64,000 nt of DNA. Origin: Dactylorhiza incarnata. Lineage: Eukaryota; Streptophyta; Magnoliopsida; Asparagales; Orchidaceae. Below are positions 10,390 to 21,858 of this stretch, one piece after another. The stretch spans positions 2,189,501-2,253,500 of the forward strand of contig JAWHQI010000148.1 of the NCBI GenBank assembly GCA_033032865.1, given 5' to 3'. The notes beneath the pieces are model-generated. The model saw nothing but the letters and a program-made list of their open reading frames with translations. It was not told where the DNA came from and did not search any database. The position numbers and the translations under genes were made by a program. Each line of letters opens with the position of its first letter. Positions within the stretch are counted from its first letter, which is position 1.

Positions 10390-13319
10390 TGTTGGATCGG
10401 TAGGTACCCTTAGAGTGGGGTGGGGGGATGAATAAGGGTTTTAATATTTTTTAAACTTAATTGAGTTTATTCAAATACATTGACAACATTTTAAAAAATA
10501 TCTCAGATTAAACACTACATTAAGCTTCTCATGAAAGTAGGTAGTATTTGGCACGACAGTTGTGAACTCTGTTACTACCGCCAGTGGTAGTGTTACCACT
10601 CGGTGTTAGTGAAAGAGAATGCTCTTTTGTTTAGATTTCAAAGATAAGAGATTGCATGACAATATTAGAGAAAAACAGATAGTATTATTGCTCTTAGAAA
10701 TCATTACAAAATCTTATCCCAATGACGCTTGAGATTGAGGCGAATCCGTAAAACCCTTTTTGGTTTTCTATACCGACCCTTCTCCCATGGACCGTTGGCT
10801 CTAGCCTATCTCTCCCCAGATGAGGCCTCAAGCCGCCCCTAGATCTAACCCTAGACCTAGTCGTTGTGCGATAAATTACCCTAGTCCCCTCAAGGCCCTA
10901 GTCCCCAACCACTGGGCGAATTTCTCCCTAAGCCACTCACGACCTAGTCGCCGACCATCGAACAGATTTCTCCCTAAGCCTCACAAGATCTAGTCGCCAA
11001 CATAGGTGAATTTCTCTACTAATACAAAGGTTAAGAGTTATAAGATAAAATAAAACTAAAGACAAAACCCCCTCTTAGGTTGAACTCGAAGATCTTGTCA
11101 AAGGCGCACTGAAGTAGTCTTTGATGTTGATGCATATGGCCTTCATGTAGGATAATCGTGATCGATCCTTCTTCGAGTTCCTTACGTTTATGAATGTTGA
11201 TTAGAGTTTTCATGGATGCAAGAAGGCTTCTTACGAATATTACGAGTTGTGGCTAATCTTTTTCGTAAATCAACAAATCAACAAATCAAAACAGAGGCGG
11301 ACCGCTTTTTAAATAGGCTCGAATCCTAGCGCCAGCGGTAGTGCTACCACGTGGCGGTAGCCTCTGTAGGCAACAAACAAGCTGGCACGTGGATCGAGTC
11401 ATTTTTGGCAACATTCTGGCTCCAAAATTGGCAACCCCTCCTACCGCGCCGCGGTAAGGATAGTGCACCGCGTTAGCGTTATCGCTTTCCTTGCTGTTAG
11501 ATCACCTTCCATTTCTGCTCCTCAATCAGCATTATGATCGTCGGGCTTCCATAAGTTAACACTGGGCGTTAGTGATGGTGGCGATGCCCCACCACTTGCT
11601 CGAGACTGTTCGATTGATGGCAATGCGGTCCTGCCACTCGTTCGTGATGACGCTGCTGATGGTGCTGAAGATTTCTGCCACATAGAGTTTGACAATTGTG
11701 ATGGGCGCTACCGCCAGCTTGGGGATTGGAACGTTGCCGCGACAACCACCGTCGACGCCGTGCAAAAATCTCCACTTCATGTTATGCATGAAAATATATG
11801 ATTATAAATTAGTAGCCCACTCATGGGACAACATTTATAATTATATATTTTTAATTAAGTATTTTATTTTCAGCAATTTTAATTTTGGACTATTTTTATT
11901 TCAGTTTTTATTGATGGACTGCATTTAGCCATCAAGATCTTGGTTTGATGAAAGGTGGAGATTGAGTGGTGTATTCCTATTTATATATGTGAAAGAGGAA
12001 AAGAAGGCAGATTTTGATAAATAAAAAAGAAAAAACCTAACTTCTCCTTTGCTGCAGCCGAACTTCCTCCCCCCTCTTTTTTCCCGATCGGATCTTCATC
12101 TTCCCCGGCGTGCGCATTGCTGCTCTCCCCCTTCCCATTTATCCTCCCTCTTTTCTTTCTCCGGTGTGACTCGATCCTTCCTCTCCCATTTCTCCCCTCT
12201 AGGCGTGAGACTCACCCCCCTCTTCTCCCACTCGCGTCGGTGATTCAGGCAAGGGCGATCCACCTCCTCCGTCCGGCTAGGTATCCAGCTAGCCCCTCAC
12301 TCTCCAACCCGACGCATTCAAGGCCGCCCCTTCAAGGCTGCCCCTCATTTCTCGTCCGGCTCCTCTCCGGCGACTTCGGGGAAGGAAGACTTCAATCCAC
12401 CATCCGGCACGACTCCGATGAATCCCGTAGAAGTGTGACCCTACCACTACTCTTCTCCTGCATTCGTCTCGCTGGTTTAGGGTAACCCCCCCCCCCCCCC
12501 TTCTCTCTTTTGTGTTTCATCTACGTTAACGTGAGATTGTGGTGGAATTGTGGACTGAAATATTCATCCTAAATATTGAATTATTGTGCATTATAAATCT
12601 GAAATTTAAGGAATTGATATTTGTCCGAATTTCTTCGATAATATTGCATCGGGTAGGTCTCTTGACGCTTTGCAAAATTGGATTGCTCAATCCCTGATTT
12701 TGCCTTTGCTTCTCGAGATTTGGTATACCTTCGTGTCGATTTTATTTTGGGCTGATTTCGATTTGTTTGAATTGCTAATTTTTAGTACGAGCAGCTCCGT
12801 TTAGACTTGTGAATGTATGCGGTTATTATCTAAAGGAAAGCTTAATAGCCTGGATCGTGTAGGTCCTTTTCGCATGAGCGGATATTGGCATATACCCCTT
12901 GTCGAATCTCAAAAGGTTTCGCGACCCTTCGCTTGTGTTGGATTTATATTTTGCAATTAATCGGGCTGTGCTAGGTGCGTTAGCGTAGATTGAGCTGAGA
13001 TCCGTTGGCCTGCATCAGTTAGCCTTAACGAGTCATGGTAGAACATGCCATATTCAGTCCCGATGATATTCCTTTTTCAACAAATCTTTCCTTCTCGATG
13101 ATATTTACTAATATGCAGAAGCTATCGCCAGTGGTAACGTTAGCATGACGCGCTAGCAACAGAGTATTGAACTGATAGGAAGTCGTTGTCTTTCTTTTTC
13201 GTACTCATAGAGGCTTGAAAGCAGAAGTTCCTGCACACTATAAACACATGATAAGTATGATCAAATACAAAGAGATTTGTTATTCTCAAACCAATAGATG
13301 TGGAAACAATGTTCCAAAA
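10390..13319 (-). repeat. 5' LTR of B', interrupted
   Basis: Homologous to the B LTR (14133-15278) and D LTRs: the TGTTGGATC/GTTCCAA ends, a G-rich run next to the PBS end, and CCGACTCGTATCCCC-like leader text. Motif clusters GCCAGCGGTAGT...GCTACC (11330-11361), ACCGCGCCGCGGTAA (11450s), GTTAACACTGGGCGTTAG (11552-11569) and ATCGCCAGTGGTAAC (13120s) are present. After removal of 11740-13100 the length is about 1.55 kb. Confidence 0.65.
11740..13100. other. Unidentified promoter/leader-like insertion in LTR B'
   Basis: Not homologous to the B or D LTRs. On the plus strand it has an AT-rich stretch, a TATA-like CTATTTATATATG (11968-11980), a pyrimidine-rich leader (12030-12480) and GGTTTAGGGTAAC followed by 15 C (12486-12500), then T-rich intron-like sequence. 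The order TATA, CT-rich leader, donor-like GGTAAC resembles a captured plant promoter with a 5' UTR intron, or a fragment of another LTR. The longest frames (12049-12485) are low-complexity Ser/Pro/Leu-rich and unlikely to be protein. Borders are approximate and no TSD was identified. Confidence 0.35.
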
Positions 13320-13322
13320 TTT

Positions 13323-14107
13323 TGGACTGTAGGTTGCAGGATGGGTTGCCCATGTGGGCTTTAGCCCATAGGAATTAAGCTAGGCCTTGGATTTTTCCTA
13401 TTTAAGTCAATTTCGACCAATGTTGACTTTAATGAGGTGGCTGCCACCATATGATGGTCATGGGTCCTATGACACCACCCAATATTGATTGGCTCATGGT
13501 GAGATCAAGATTGGGCTAATTGATCCATTTAGGGTTAAATTGGGCTAAGTTGACCCAAAGTTGACTTTGGTCAATTTCATGAAATTGGTTGAGCCCAATG
13601 GATTATTATTAACCTAATGGACTCCCTTAATGGTTAGGAGGGTTATGGTAAGGTCAATTGTGTCAATTGATGTCCAATTGAGCCATTTTAGGGTTAATTG
13701 GGCTAGTTTGACCTAAGTTTGACTTTGGTCAAGTTGCCTAATTTGGTTGGCCAATCCATGCGGTGCATGGTTCATTGATTCATCCTTAGGGTTAGGAATG
13801 CATTGGTGAGGTCAATTTGACCAATTAAAGTCTAATTGAACCAAATTAGGGTAGTTTGAGCTATTTTGAGCTTGATTTGACTTTGGTCAAATTACCTAAT
13901 TTGGTTGACCAATTCATGTGGACTATGGTCAATTGACTAATTTCTAGGGTTAGAGATATAGTGGTGAGGTTAACTTGGGTTTGTGAGTTCAATTTGAGGT
14001 GAATTGCCCTAGGTTGATTTGTGTCAATTCCTTGCCTAGGTCACATGTCATGATACATGCCATGCCCTAGTTCACACTAGGGGTCTAGTAGGAATGGGGA
14101 TGCTACA
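13323..14107 (-). mobile_element. Fragment of type-T gypsy LTR
   Basis: Its right end on the plus strand, GGGGTCTAGTAGGAATGG...GCTACA, matches the end of T at 43219-43244, and the body (GGGCTTTAGCCCATA, repeated TTGACTTTGGTCAA) aligns with 42415-43240. On the minus strand this is the LTR start, truncated at the B' boundary. The repeated TTGACTTTGGTCAA stretches are themselves near-palindromes. Confidence 0.7.
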
Positions 14108-14132
14108 TCCACTACTCATGTCGAGGGGTCCA

Positions 14133-15278
14133 TGTTGGAGCTTGTGTTCCACATCTCTTGGTTTGAGAATAACAAATTCCACAATGTATTTGATCTTTCT
14201 TGTCGTGTGTTTATAGTGTACATGAACTATACTCCTAATAAGAGCAATGCAGAATGATCACAAAGCTCAGGATTTAGAGCTACCGCGGAGCAGTAACACA
14301 TACCGCTTGCGGTAGATGGGATGAAATCTGAAGACTGACGGTAGACGGTTTCTCGATGATGAAATGATGGAAGCTAATGCGGCGCGTTAGTTCTTACCGC
14401 GGTGCGGTAGGCACATGATCCATTGCGGGTAGCACGATCTACATGAAGGCGGACATGTTGCAGTACGATAACATGCATGATGCTAGCGCGGAGTGGTAGC
14501 ACTACCACAGATGGTAGTTTCTATGGCTTATATAATGGATGGATCTCTCTCTTTCATACATACACAATTGAAGCCACAACTCCAACCTTTCGTGATAGCC
14601 TTCATCCCATAGTTCCAAAGCATTCCAAACTCCATCATTGAAGAACAAGAGTGAGAAGGAGATTTCAACATGGTCATACTTAAAGAAGGATGCGCAGTTC
14701 AACTCCGATGATGGTCATGGCGATCCTTCATCTCCTTCAGAGCTTTTCTATATAGGAAGTGTTTTTACTTTGTATTTCTTCTCTTTACTTTTGAAACTTA
14801 GTGAATTCGACGTAGGGATTGACGACTATACCTTGCGAGGTTTAGGGGGAATTTGCCACGATGTGTGTGGCGTCTAGGTCTAGGTGTAGATCTAGGGGGA
14901 CGACTAGATGTCATATCTTGGGGAAGATATGCTATAGCCACCCGGTCCTTAGGAGAAGGATCGGTGAAGAATTAAAAAGTGTTTTTATTACATCGCCTCA
15001 TTTTCAAGCGCTATTGAAATTAATACTCGTGTAATCATCTTTTGAAATAAAATCAATTCACATATTCTATGGTTTTCTAAGATTTTATTTTATTCAAGAG
15101 TTTGCATGAAAAATCACTTTGGCATAATTTTTGAAGATGTGCTAAATTTTTGGAGCGCTACCGTGGAGCGGTAACTACTTACCGCAGGTGATAGTGACAG
15201 AACTCATTTTACCCTTTTTATTCAAAAAATTATAAAGCCCTTATTCACCCCCCTCTAAGGGTGCCTATAGATCCAACA
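14133..15278 (+). repeat. 5' LTR of B
   Basis: Perfect terminal inverted ends TGTTGGA/TCCAACA, 1146 bp. Motif copies such as ACCGCGGAGCGGTAA, ACCGCTTGCGGTAG and GCGGCGCGTTAG (14280-14520) lie upstream of TTATATAATGG (TATA, about 14528). A CACCCCCCTCTAAGGGTG tail lies near the end. Confidence 0.88.
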
Positions 15279-15280
15279 CT

Positions 15281-15292
15281 TTGTATCAGAGG
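15281..15292 (+). other. Primer binding site of B
   Basis: TTGTATCAGAGG, one mismatch from TGGTATCAGAGG, two bases after the LTR. The leader GGGAATAAGGGCGCATCATG follows, as in B' and D. Confidence 0.75.
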
Positions 15293-15329
15293 TAGGTTAT
15301 TCCAAAACGGTTTCACAACCGGGAATAAG

Positions 15330-17152
15330 GGCGCATCATGATCATGCTTTCTTTGAGGGTCAAGGGATTAGTAGACCACCACTATTTACTGGTACTGATT
15401 ATAATTATTGAAAAACAAGAATGCGTTGTTTTTAATTACCTTAGATAATGATGTTGGGGCATGGTAGAAGTTTGCTACTCTCTACCAACATTTGTTGTTG
15501 AAGAAGTTATTATGGAAAAATCTAGAGATAAATGGGATGATAAAGATAAATTGAGATGTAAGAATAACGCTAAAGCTATGAATGCTTTAGTTTGTGCTTT
15601 GGATAGAACATAATTTAATCGAATTTATGCTTGCAAAACTGTTTATGACATATGGAATTTATTAGAAATTACTCATGAAGGTACTTCGCAGGTCAAGGAT
15701 TCAAAGTTCTTCCAACTTAAATCTGAATACGAGAAATTTCGGATGGAGGCGGATGAAGACATAGATTCAATGTACACAAGGTTCACAAAGATCGTAAATG
15801 ACTCAAAAGTACTTGGAAAGGTGTTCTCCAACGGCAACTTGGTGAGAAAAATTCTAAGGTCTCTCCCTCCAAAGTTCAATCCGAAGGCGACAGCTATCTC
15901 AGAGTCACATGATCTAAATAAGCTCCAAATTGAGAGCCTCATTGTGAACCTCAAGACCCATGAAGTTGAACTCAAAATTCAACAACAAGAGTACAACATG
16001 GAGCCAAAGAAGAAGGCCTTGGCATTAAAGTCAATGAAGGAGGCTGACAGAGATGATGATGGAGAGGATGAGGAGAGCCCTTTTGTGAAGAAGTTCAAAA
16101 GGCTCATGAAGAATCTGAAAAGGAGAAACACCTTCCGAAAATATTTCAACAAGAAGGGATCCACATCGAAGAAAGGAAAAGGTAGTGATGAGGACAATGA
16201 TGTGTTACCACCACTATAGTGCTACCATTGTAGAAAGACCAGACACATCCGGAGCTAGTGCCCAAAATATCAGAAAGAGCATAAAGAAAAGCGGCACAAG
16301 GGAAAAGAGAAAAAGAAGTTCCTAAAGACGACTACTTGGGATGACTCATCCGACAAATCAAGCAGCTCATCCTCTAGCAGTGAAGAAGAATCCAACATGT
16401 GCCTCATGACAAAGAGCAACACACTATCCGATGCTGAAAGCAGTGTCCAAAGTGATACTGAGGTAACTCTTCCTACTACTTATGATGGTTTATATATTAA
16501 GTATTTACAAACATGCATGTTTTTTGATAAAAGTTTAAAAGATATTAATATTCTAAATTCTGAAAATAAACTTTTGTTAAAAGAAAACAAAAAACTATCT
16601 AAACTATTAGGGATAGAGAAGGTATCTTGCCAAAAGTGCAATCACTCCTTGGAAAGAGTGAAAGATCTTGAAGAAGCTCTTTCTAAATCCCACTCCACTA
16701 TTGAATTTCTTACTAAAGAAAAGGAGGATTTAGAAAGAACTTTAATAACCTCTCTTTCTCAAATAAAAGAAGGAAAGAAATCTTTTGCGAATCAATGTGT
16801 TATGTTAGTAACGGAAAACACCGCTCTTAAATCCCGAAGTCATGATATAGACATGGTCATTGAAAAATTTGGTGTTGGCCAAAAATCTCTTGACATGATC
16901 TTGGCCAACCAATGCAATGGAAGTGCAAAATATGTGCTTGGTTATGCTACTGGGAGCTATCGCCCATCGGTAACTTTTATTGCCGGCGGTATCAGTAAAT
17001 CAAGAAATCGTATTTCTGTTAATAAAAAACTATTTCAAAATTCAAATGTTATGTCATCTTCCTACACGAGTTTATCCAAAACTCCAAAAAGGGTTTCTTC
17101 CCTTTTTATATCGTGTGCCAAATATCATATATTTGGACACACCTTGGACTAA
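15330..17152 (+). pseudogene. Gag (element B), broken
   Basis: Nucleocapsid/capsid polyprotein. The N-terminal part (15330-15740) is shattered by stops. A readable capsid segment (15743-16219) contains MEADEDIDSMYTRFTKIVN and LVRKILRSLPPKF of the UBN2-type copia gag. A CCHC knuckle follows at 16219-16262 (C-x2-C-x4-H-x4-C) with a stop inside and Arg in the usual Gly position. Then comes a coiled-coil-rich stretch (16397-17152) with repeated Glu/Lys/Leu heptad patterns and a second Cys/His cluster near 17120. D retains a homologous coiled-coil gag segment. Confidence 0.75.
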
Positions 17153-17259
17153 TGTAGGAAGAAGGGTCGTAGTGCTATAAAGAAAATCTGTGTGCCTAAG
17201 ACTTCCACCTATTCTATGGGAGGAACCTCTTGGATATCAAGAAGTTTACTCTCATCTCC

Positions 17260-18473
17260 CTTTTAGGTATGTTGGCAGGCTAAGGACAAAAAAGATGTGT
17301 GGTATTTGGACTCGGAATGCTCCAAACACATAATGGGCAACAAAGCAAATTTCCTTAGTCCTGAGATGAAGAAAGGAGGGTTGGTAACATTTGGAGATAA
17401 CAAAAAAAGGAAGGATCATTGGCATCGGCGCAGTGGGTAACGATTCTTTCTCAATCTCTAATCTTTTATTTGTAGAAGGTTTGAAGTATAATTTAATTTT
17501 AATTAGTCAATTATGTGATAAATGTTTTAATGTATTATTTGAATATTCTACAAACATTTGCAAGATCTTAAATTATAAATCAAATGAAGTTGTACTCACT
17601 GCACCAAGGATGCAAAATGTTTATATGATTACCTTTAATGATCTTTCAAATTCTTCTTTAAAATATTTTATCTCTAAAAATGAAGAATTAGAACTTTAGC
17701 ATAGGCGCCTTGGTCACTCTAGCACCAAGCTTATTTTGAAATTATCAAAAGATAAATTAATGAAGGGATTACCTATGCTTAATGGAAATTTATCTTCTCT
17801 TTGTACACCTTGTCAAAAAGGAAAATTTTCAAAAAGTTCTTTTAAAAGCAAAATTGTAATTTCTACTACTAGACCACTTCAATTAATTCACGTGGATTTA
17901 CTTGGACCAGTTAGCACTTCTAGTCTAGGAGGTAAAAAATATACTTTTGTAATAATTGATGATTATTCTAGATTTAGTTGGAATTTATTTCTATCTTCCA
18001 AATCCGATGCATTTCTTGAATTTACTAAACTATGCATCCGTATTCAAAATGATCTCGATTTAAAAATTAAATGTATACACTCGGATCATGGAGAAGAATT
18101 TAAAAACGATAAGTTTACTTCTTTTTATACTGATTTTGGAATTAAACATGAATTTTCCGCTCCACGCACCCCACAACAAAATGGTGTAGTGGAGAGGAAA
18201 AATAGAACCCTTCAAGAGCTAGCACGTAATATGCTTTGTGAATATGGGTTGCCTAAATCATTTTGGGCCGATGCTGTTAATACTTCATGTTATATTATTA
18301 ATCGTGTCATGCTTCGTCCTATTTTAAAATTAACTCCTTATCAGCTTTATTTTAAAAGAAAACCTAATGCATCTTATTTTCATGTTTTTAGTTGTAAATG
18401 TTTTATTTTAAATACTAGAGATGCATTAGGAAAATTTGACGAAAAATATGATGAGGGATTTTTCATTGGTTAC
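17260..18473 (+). pseudogene. Protease, GAG-pre-integrase and integrase N-part (element B)
   Basis: The protease region around 17305 reads WYLDSECSKHIMG, where the catalytic DSG is changed to DSE, so this protease would be inactive. The pre-integrase zinc-binding part follows (HRRLGH at about 17701, LCTPCQKGK at about 17800), with a stop just before the first His. Integrase has VDLLGP, HSDHGEEF and QQNGVVERKNRT with all three acidic residues. At 18474 the frame (EGFFIGY) is cut by solo LTR E1 and resumes at 19989 with SSTSKAYRIYNK. Confidence 0.85.
18469..18473 (+). repeat. Target-site duplication GTTAC of E1 (left)
   Basis: GTTAC at 18469-18473 recurs at 19984-19988, flanking TGATG...CATCA. 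Removing one copy plus the insert restores the integrase reading frame. Confidence 0.9.
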
Positions 18474-19983
18474 TGATGCGCGTCGGCAAGTGCACCGGTC
18501 GCTGTCAAGTAATAATTGTGGAGAATAAATTCCCCGGATGTCGATCTCTTGAGGAATGCAGGATGGGTGAACGAATCGCGCAGTGATTATTGTTACACAA
18601 GCGTTTCACAAACACAAAGAGGGGTTTTTGGTTGGTTTTCCTAATTTTAACAACAACAACAGAGATGCGGGTCGAGAACACCGCTTCACAAAGTGAGGTG
18701 GATGCAACGGCTGCGATGCCGTGCTTCGTGAGGCGGATGAAGTGAACTCAAGTGCGAAAGGGTGAGGGTCGCAAACACCTCTTCACAACCGTCGTTAGCT
18801 CTTGCTAACATGGAGCAAACACCTTGCGTGCGTGTGCGAGTGAGTGAGTGAGAACGGAATGAATCATGAGCAAACCATGGAGAAAAACAAAGAAATATTC
18901 ATTTTCATCAAAGTAAATATCACAATATTCATCTAGTACATGGTTCAAAGAGTGCAATGAAGGGAAAGAAGAAAGAAATAACCGGCGGTGAAGATTAGCG
19001 GCCGTTCACGGCCGGAATGGTAGGTTGTCGGGCTACCTCCGGACTCGGATGGACAATGCTTCCGGCGTAGAGAGCTGTCACAATCTCCCTACGTGCTCCG
19101 TCGTCTTCGACTCAAGGTCTCTTCTTCTTCTCACCGGGCGGAAAGCGAAAATGGTTGCTTGGAGGCTTGCGGACGATGGAGAACACTCACGGACGATGGA
19201 GGAAGGCTTGGAATGGATGGAGGAGGCTTCCCCTTGCGTGGAAGATGAAGTAGGGGCGTTCCAGGGCGGTGGTCGGCGGCGTACGGAACAGGAACCTCGC
19301 TCCCGGAATGATCGATCCGCCCTAAAATCGCAACAAGCGTTTAAATAGGCGCTGGATTGAATACTGCGCACGATCATTGTCGCACGACCAGTGGTCGTGC
19401 GCACTGGAATTCTGCGATCGTGCGCACTCCCTGGACAGAACCTGCAAGAGACGAAATTATAAAATACAATGTTCGCACGACCAGTGGCGCACGACCGGTG
19501 GTCGTGCGCACTGGAGTTGATGGTCGTGCGCACTACAGCAAACAGAACTCAGAAATTTAATGGTCAATGCGCACGAGCAATGGCGCACGACCGATGGTCG
19601 TGCGCACTAGAGTCGATGGTCGTGCGCACTGCACCAGACAGAACTCGCGAAAAAGGGTTAAGTGCGCACGATTAGTGGCGCACGACCGGTGGTCGTGCGC
19701 ACTAGAATAAGTGATCGTGCGCAGTGTTCCTGTGCAGAATTGCACCGGAAACACTTGTACGCCTCCTATTCCAGCACAAACACAGATCTAGCCACTGAAA
19801 GTGGCACTTAACAACATATGACTACTACTAAAGATAATACACACGAAAACACACCAAAGTGGGCCTGAATGTGCACCTAACATGGGTTATCAAATATAGA
19901 CTATAATAAGGCTAAAGTGCGTGATATTGACAAAATAACGGCCCGGATGAGTCCATAAATGTATATATGATCAGGACTCATCA
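18474..19983 (-). mobile_element. Solo LTR E1 (minus strand)
   Basis: 1510 bp with TGATG...CATCA termini and 5 bp TSD GTTAC. It contains no PBS, PPT or coding domain, so it is a solo LTR. Orientation is set by comparison with E2 (53063-54767), which has a TATA box after the palindrome array. On the minus strand it begins TGATGAGTCC and ends GCACTTGCCGACGCGCATCA. Superfamily is not certain; the ends fit a gypsy-type LTR. Confidence 0.85.
19375..19735 (-). repeat. Tandem palindrome array GCACGACC..GGTCGTGC in E1
   Basis: About four units of roughly 105-110 bp. Each holds the inverted repeat GCACGACC-n-GGTCGTGCGCAC plus a second GGTCGTGCGCAC. It lies in U3 of the LTR and matches the five-unit array of E2. 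Confidence 0.8.
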
Positions 19984-21858
19984 GTTACTCTTCAACTAGT
20001 AAGGCTTATAGAATTTATAATAAAAGAACTAAAATGTTTGAAGAGTCTATTCATGTAAGATTTGATGAGTTTGTTCCTTATGTAGATACTAATCGTATAG
20101 GAAACAAAGATGAACCCCTTTCCCCTTTGGAGCATGAGGACGATGAATCACTTGGAGAAAAAGAAGAGGAGAAAGAAGAAGAACAAGTAGAATATTTTCC
20201 TCCAAGCGTGCTACAGTTTTCAAAGGATCATCCATGGGAGCTTGTCATAGGAGAACCATCAAAAGTGGTAAGTACTCATTCTTCTTTACATGAGTCTTTT
20301 TCAAACCTTTGTTTTGTATCCGAAATAGAACTAAAAAATGTTTCAACCGCTTTAAATGATGGATTTTTGTTTTTAGCTATGAATGATGAATTAAATTAAT
20401 TTGAACGTAATAAGGTTTGGAATTTAGTAGAGAAGCCATCTAATCATCCGGTTATAGGTGTTAAATGGATATTTAAAAATAAATTAGATGGTGACTCCAG
20501 AATTATAAGGAAAAAAGCTAGACTAGTTGCACAAGGATATTCTCAAATCGAAGGGGGTGGATTTTGATGAAACTTTTGCACCCGTTGCTCGCCTAGAATC
20601 AATTAGAATTTTTCTTGCATTTGCGAGTTTGAGAAAGTTTAAATTATTTCTAATGGATGTTAAAAGTGCATTTTTAAATAGGATTATAAAAGAAGAAGTT
20701 TATGTTGAACAACCCCCATGTTTTATTAATGAAAAATTTCCTAATCATGTGTATAAATTGGAAAAAGCGCTTTATGTATTGAAACAAGCGCCACGTGCTT
20801 GGTATGAAAGAATAACATCATTTTTGTTAAAGCACGAATATAATATGGGAAGTGCGGATAACACACTCTTCATTATGCATGTTAATGATGATTTGATTAT
20901 ATTGCAAATTTATGTGGATGATATTATTTTTGGAGCCACTAATGAAGAGTTGTGTAATGAAGTAGTTTTAGTGATGAAAAATGAATTTGAAATGAGCTTG
21001 GTAGGAGAACTCACAAATTTTCAAGGATATCAAATCTCACAAAGATATGATGGTATTTTTATTTGTCAATCTAAATATGTTCATGATATTCTTAAAAGAT
21101 TTGGAATTAAAAACATAAAGCAATCCAATACTCTTATGAGTGCATCTCTAAAATTGGGAAAAGATAAAGTCGGTATTTTTATTGATCAAATGTTATATAG
21201 AGGAATGATTGGATCAATATTATATTAGAGTGCATCTAGACCAGATATTATGTTTTCTGTTTGTTTATGTGCTAGATTTCAAGCTAACCCCAAAGAATCA
21301 CATTTAAAAGCGGTTAAACACATTTTTAGATATATAATCAGAACATCTAGAATAGGCTTATGGTATCCTCATAATGATTCCTTTATTTTACACGACTTTT
21401 CTGATTTGGACTATGCAAGATGTTCATTAGATCGTAAGTGCACTAGTGGCACATGCCATTTTATAGGCCCTTCACTTGTATCTTGGTCGAGTAGGAAACA
21501 TAATTCTGTTGCCCTCTCCACCACTGAGGCCGAATATATAACACTAGGTAGTTGTTGTGCAAAAGCTTTATGGATAACTCAAACTTTAGAAGACTTTGGA
21601 GTTCATCAAAGTAACATTGAATTAAAATATGACAACAAGGGGGCTATTAATTTTACTAACAATCTTGTACATCACTCTAGATCTAAACATATTGATGTCC
21701 GACATCATTTTATTAGGGATCATATTAAAAAGGAACATATAAGAATCAGTTTTATCAGAACTGAATATCAACTTGCGGATATCTTTACCAAACCTCTCTC
21801 CAATGCTAGATTCTACATGCTTAGATCAGAATTGGGAGTGTTAGATATTCTGGCTTAA
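19984..21858 (+). pseudogene. Integrase C-part, RT and RNase H (element B)
   Basis: The integrase tail (YRIYNKRTKMFEESIHVRFDEF) is followed by an acidic linker. RT has [34 protein letters not shown] and catalytic YVDDIIFGA (about 20910). RNase H follows (TSGTCHFIG, STTEAEYITL, KHIDVRHHFIRDH, LADIFTKPL), ending LGVLDILA at 21858. Damage: a stop at 20398, a one-base insertion in a G run near 20555 and a TAG at 21226. Relatively complete in content. Confidence 0.88.

Larger units (their letters stand above)
10311..13319 (-). mobile_element. 5' end of copia element B' (minus strand)
   Basis: Minus-strand copia 5' LTR plus about 80 bp of internal leader. The PBS complement CCTCTGATACCA is at 10376-10387, the LTR starts on the plus strand at 10390 with TGTTGGATC and ends near 13319 with GTTCCAA. 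The leader after the PBS (reverse of GGGAATAATGGCGCTTCATC) matches those of B at 15300 and D at 36800, so B, B' and D are related. The LTR is interrupted by the segment 11740-13100. Confidence 0.75.

Noticed and set aside
12049..12485. Two overlapping plus-strand frames in the leader-like block
   Set aside because: Low-complexity Ser/Pro/Leu translation of CT-rich DNA, no conservation evident.
19025..19754. Frames across the E1 palindrome array
   Set aside because: Repeat units of about 105-110 bp stay open by chance; both strands are open and the product is repetitive Arg/His/Ser.
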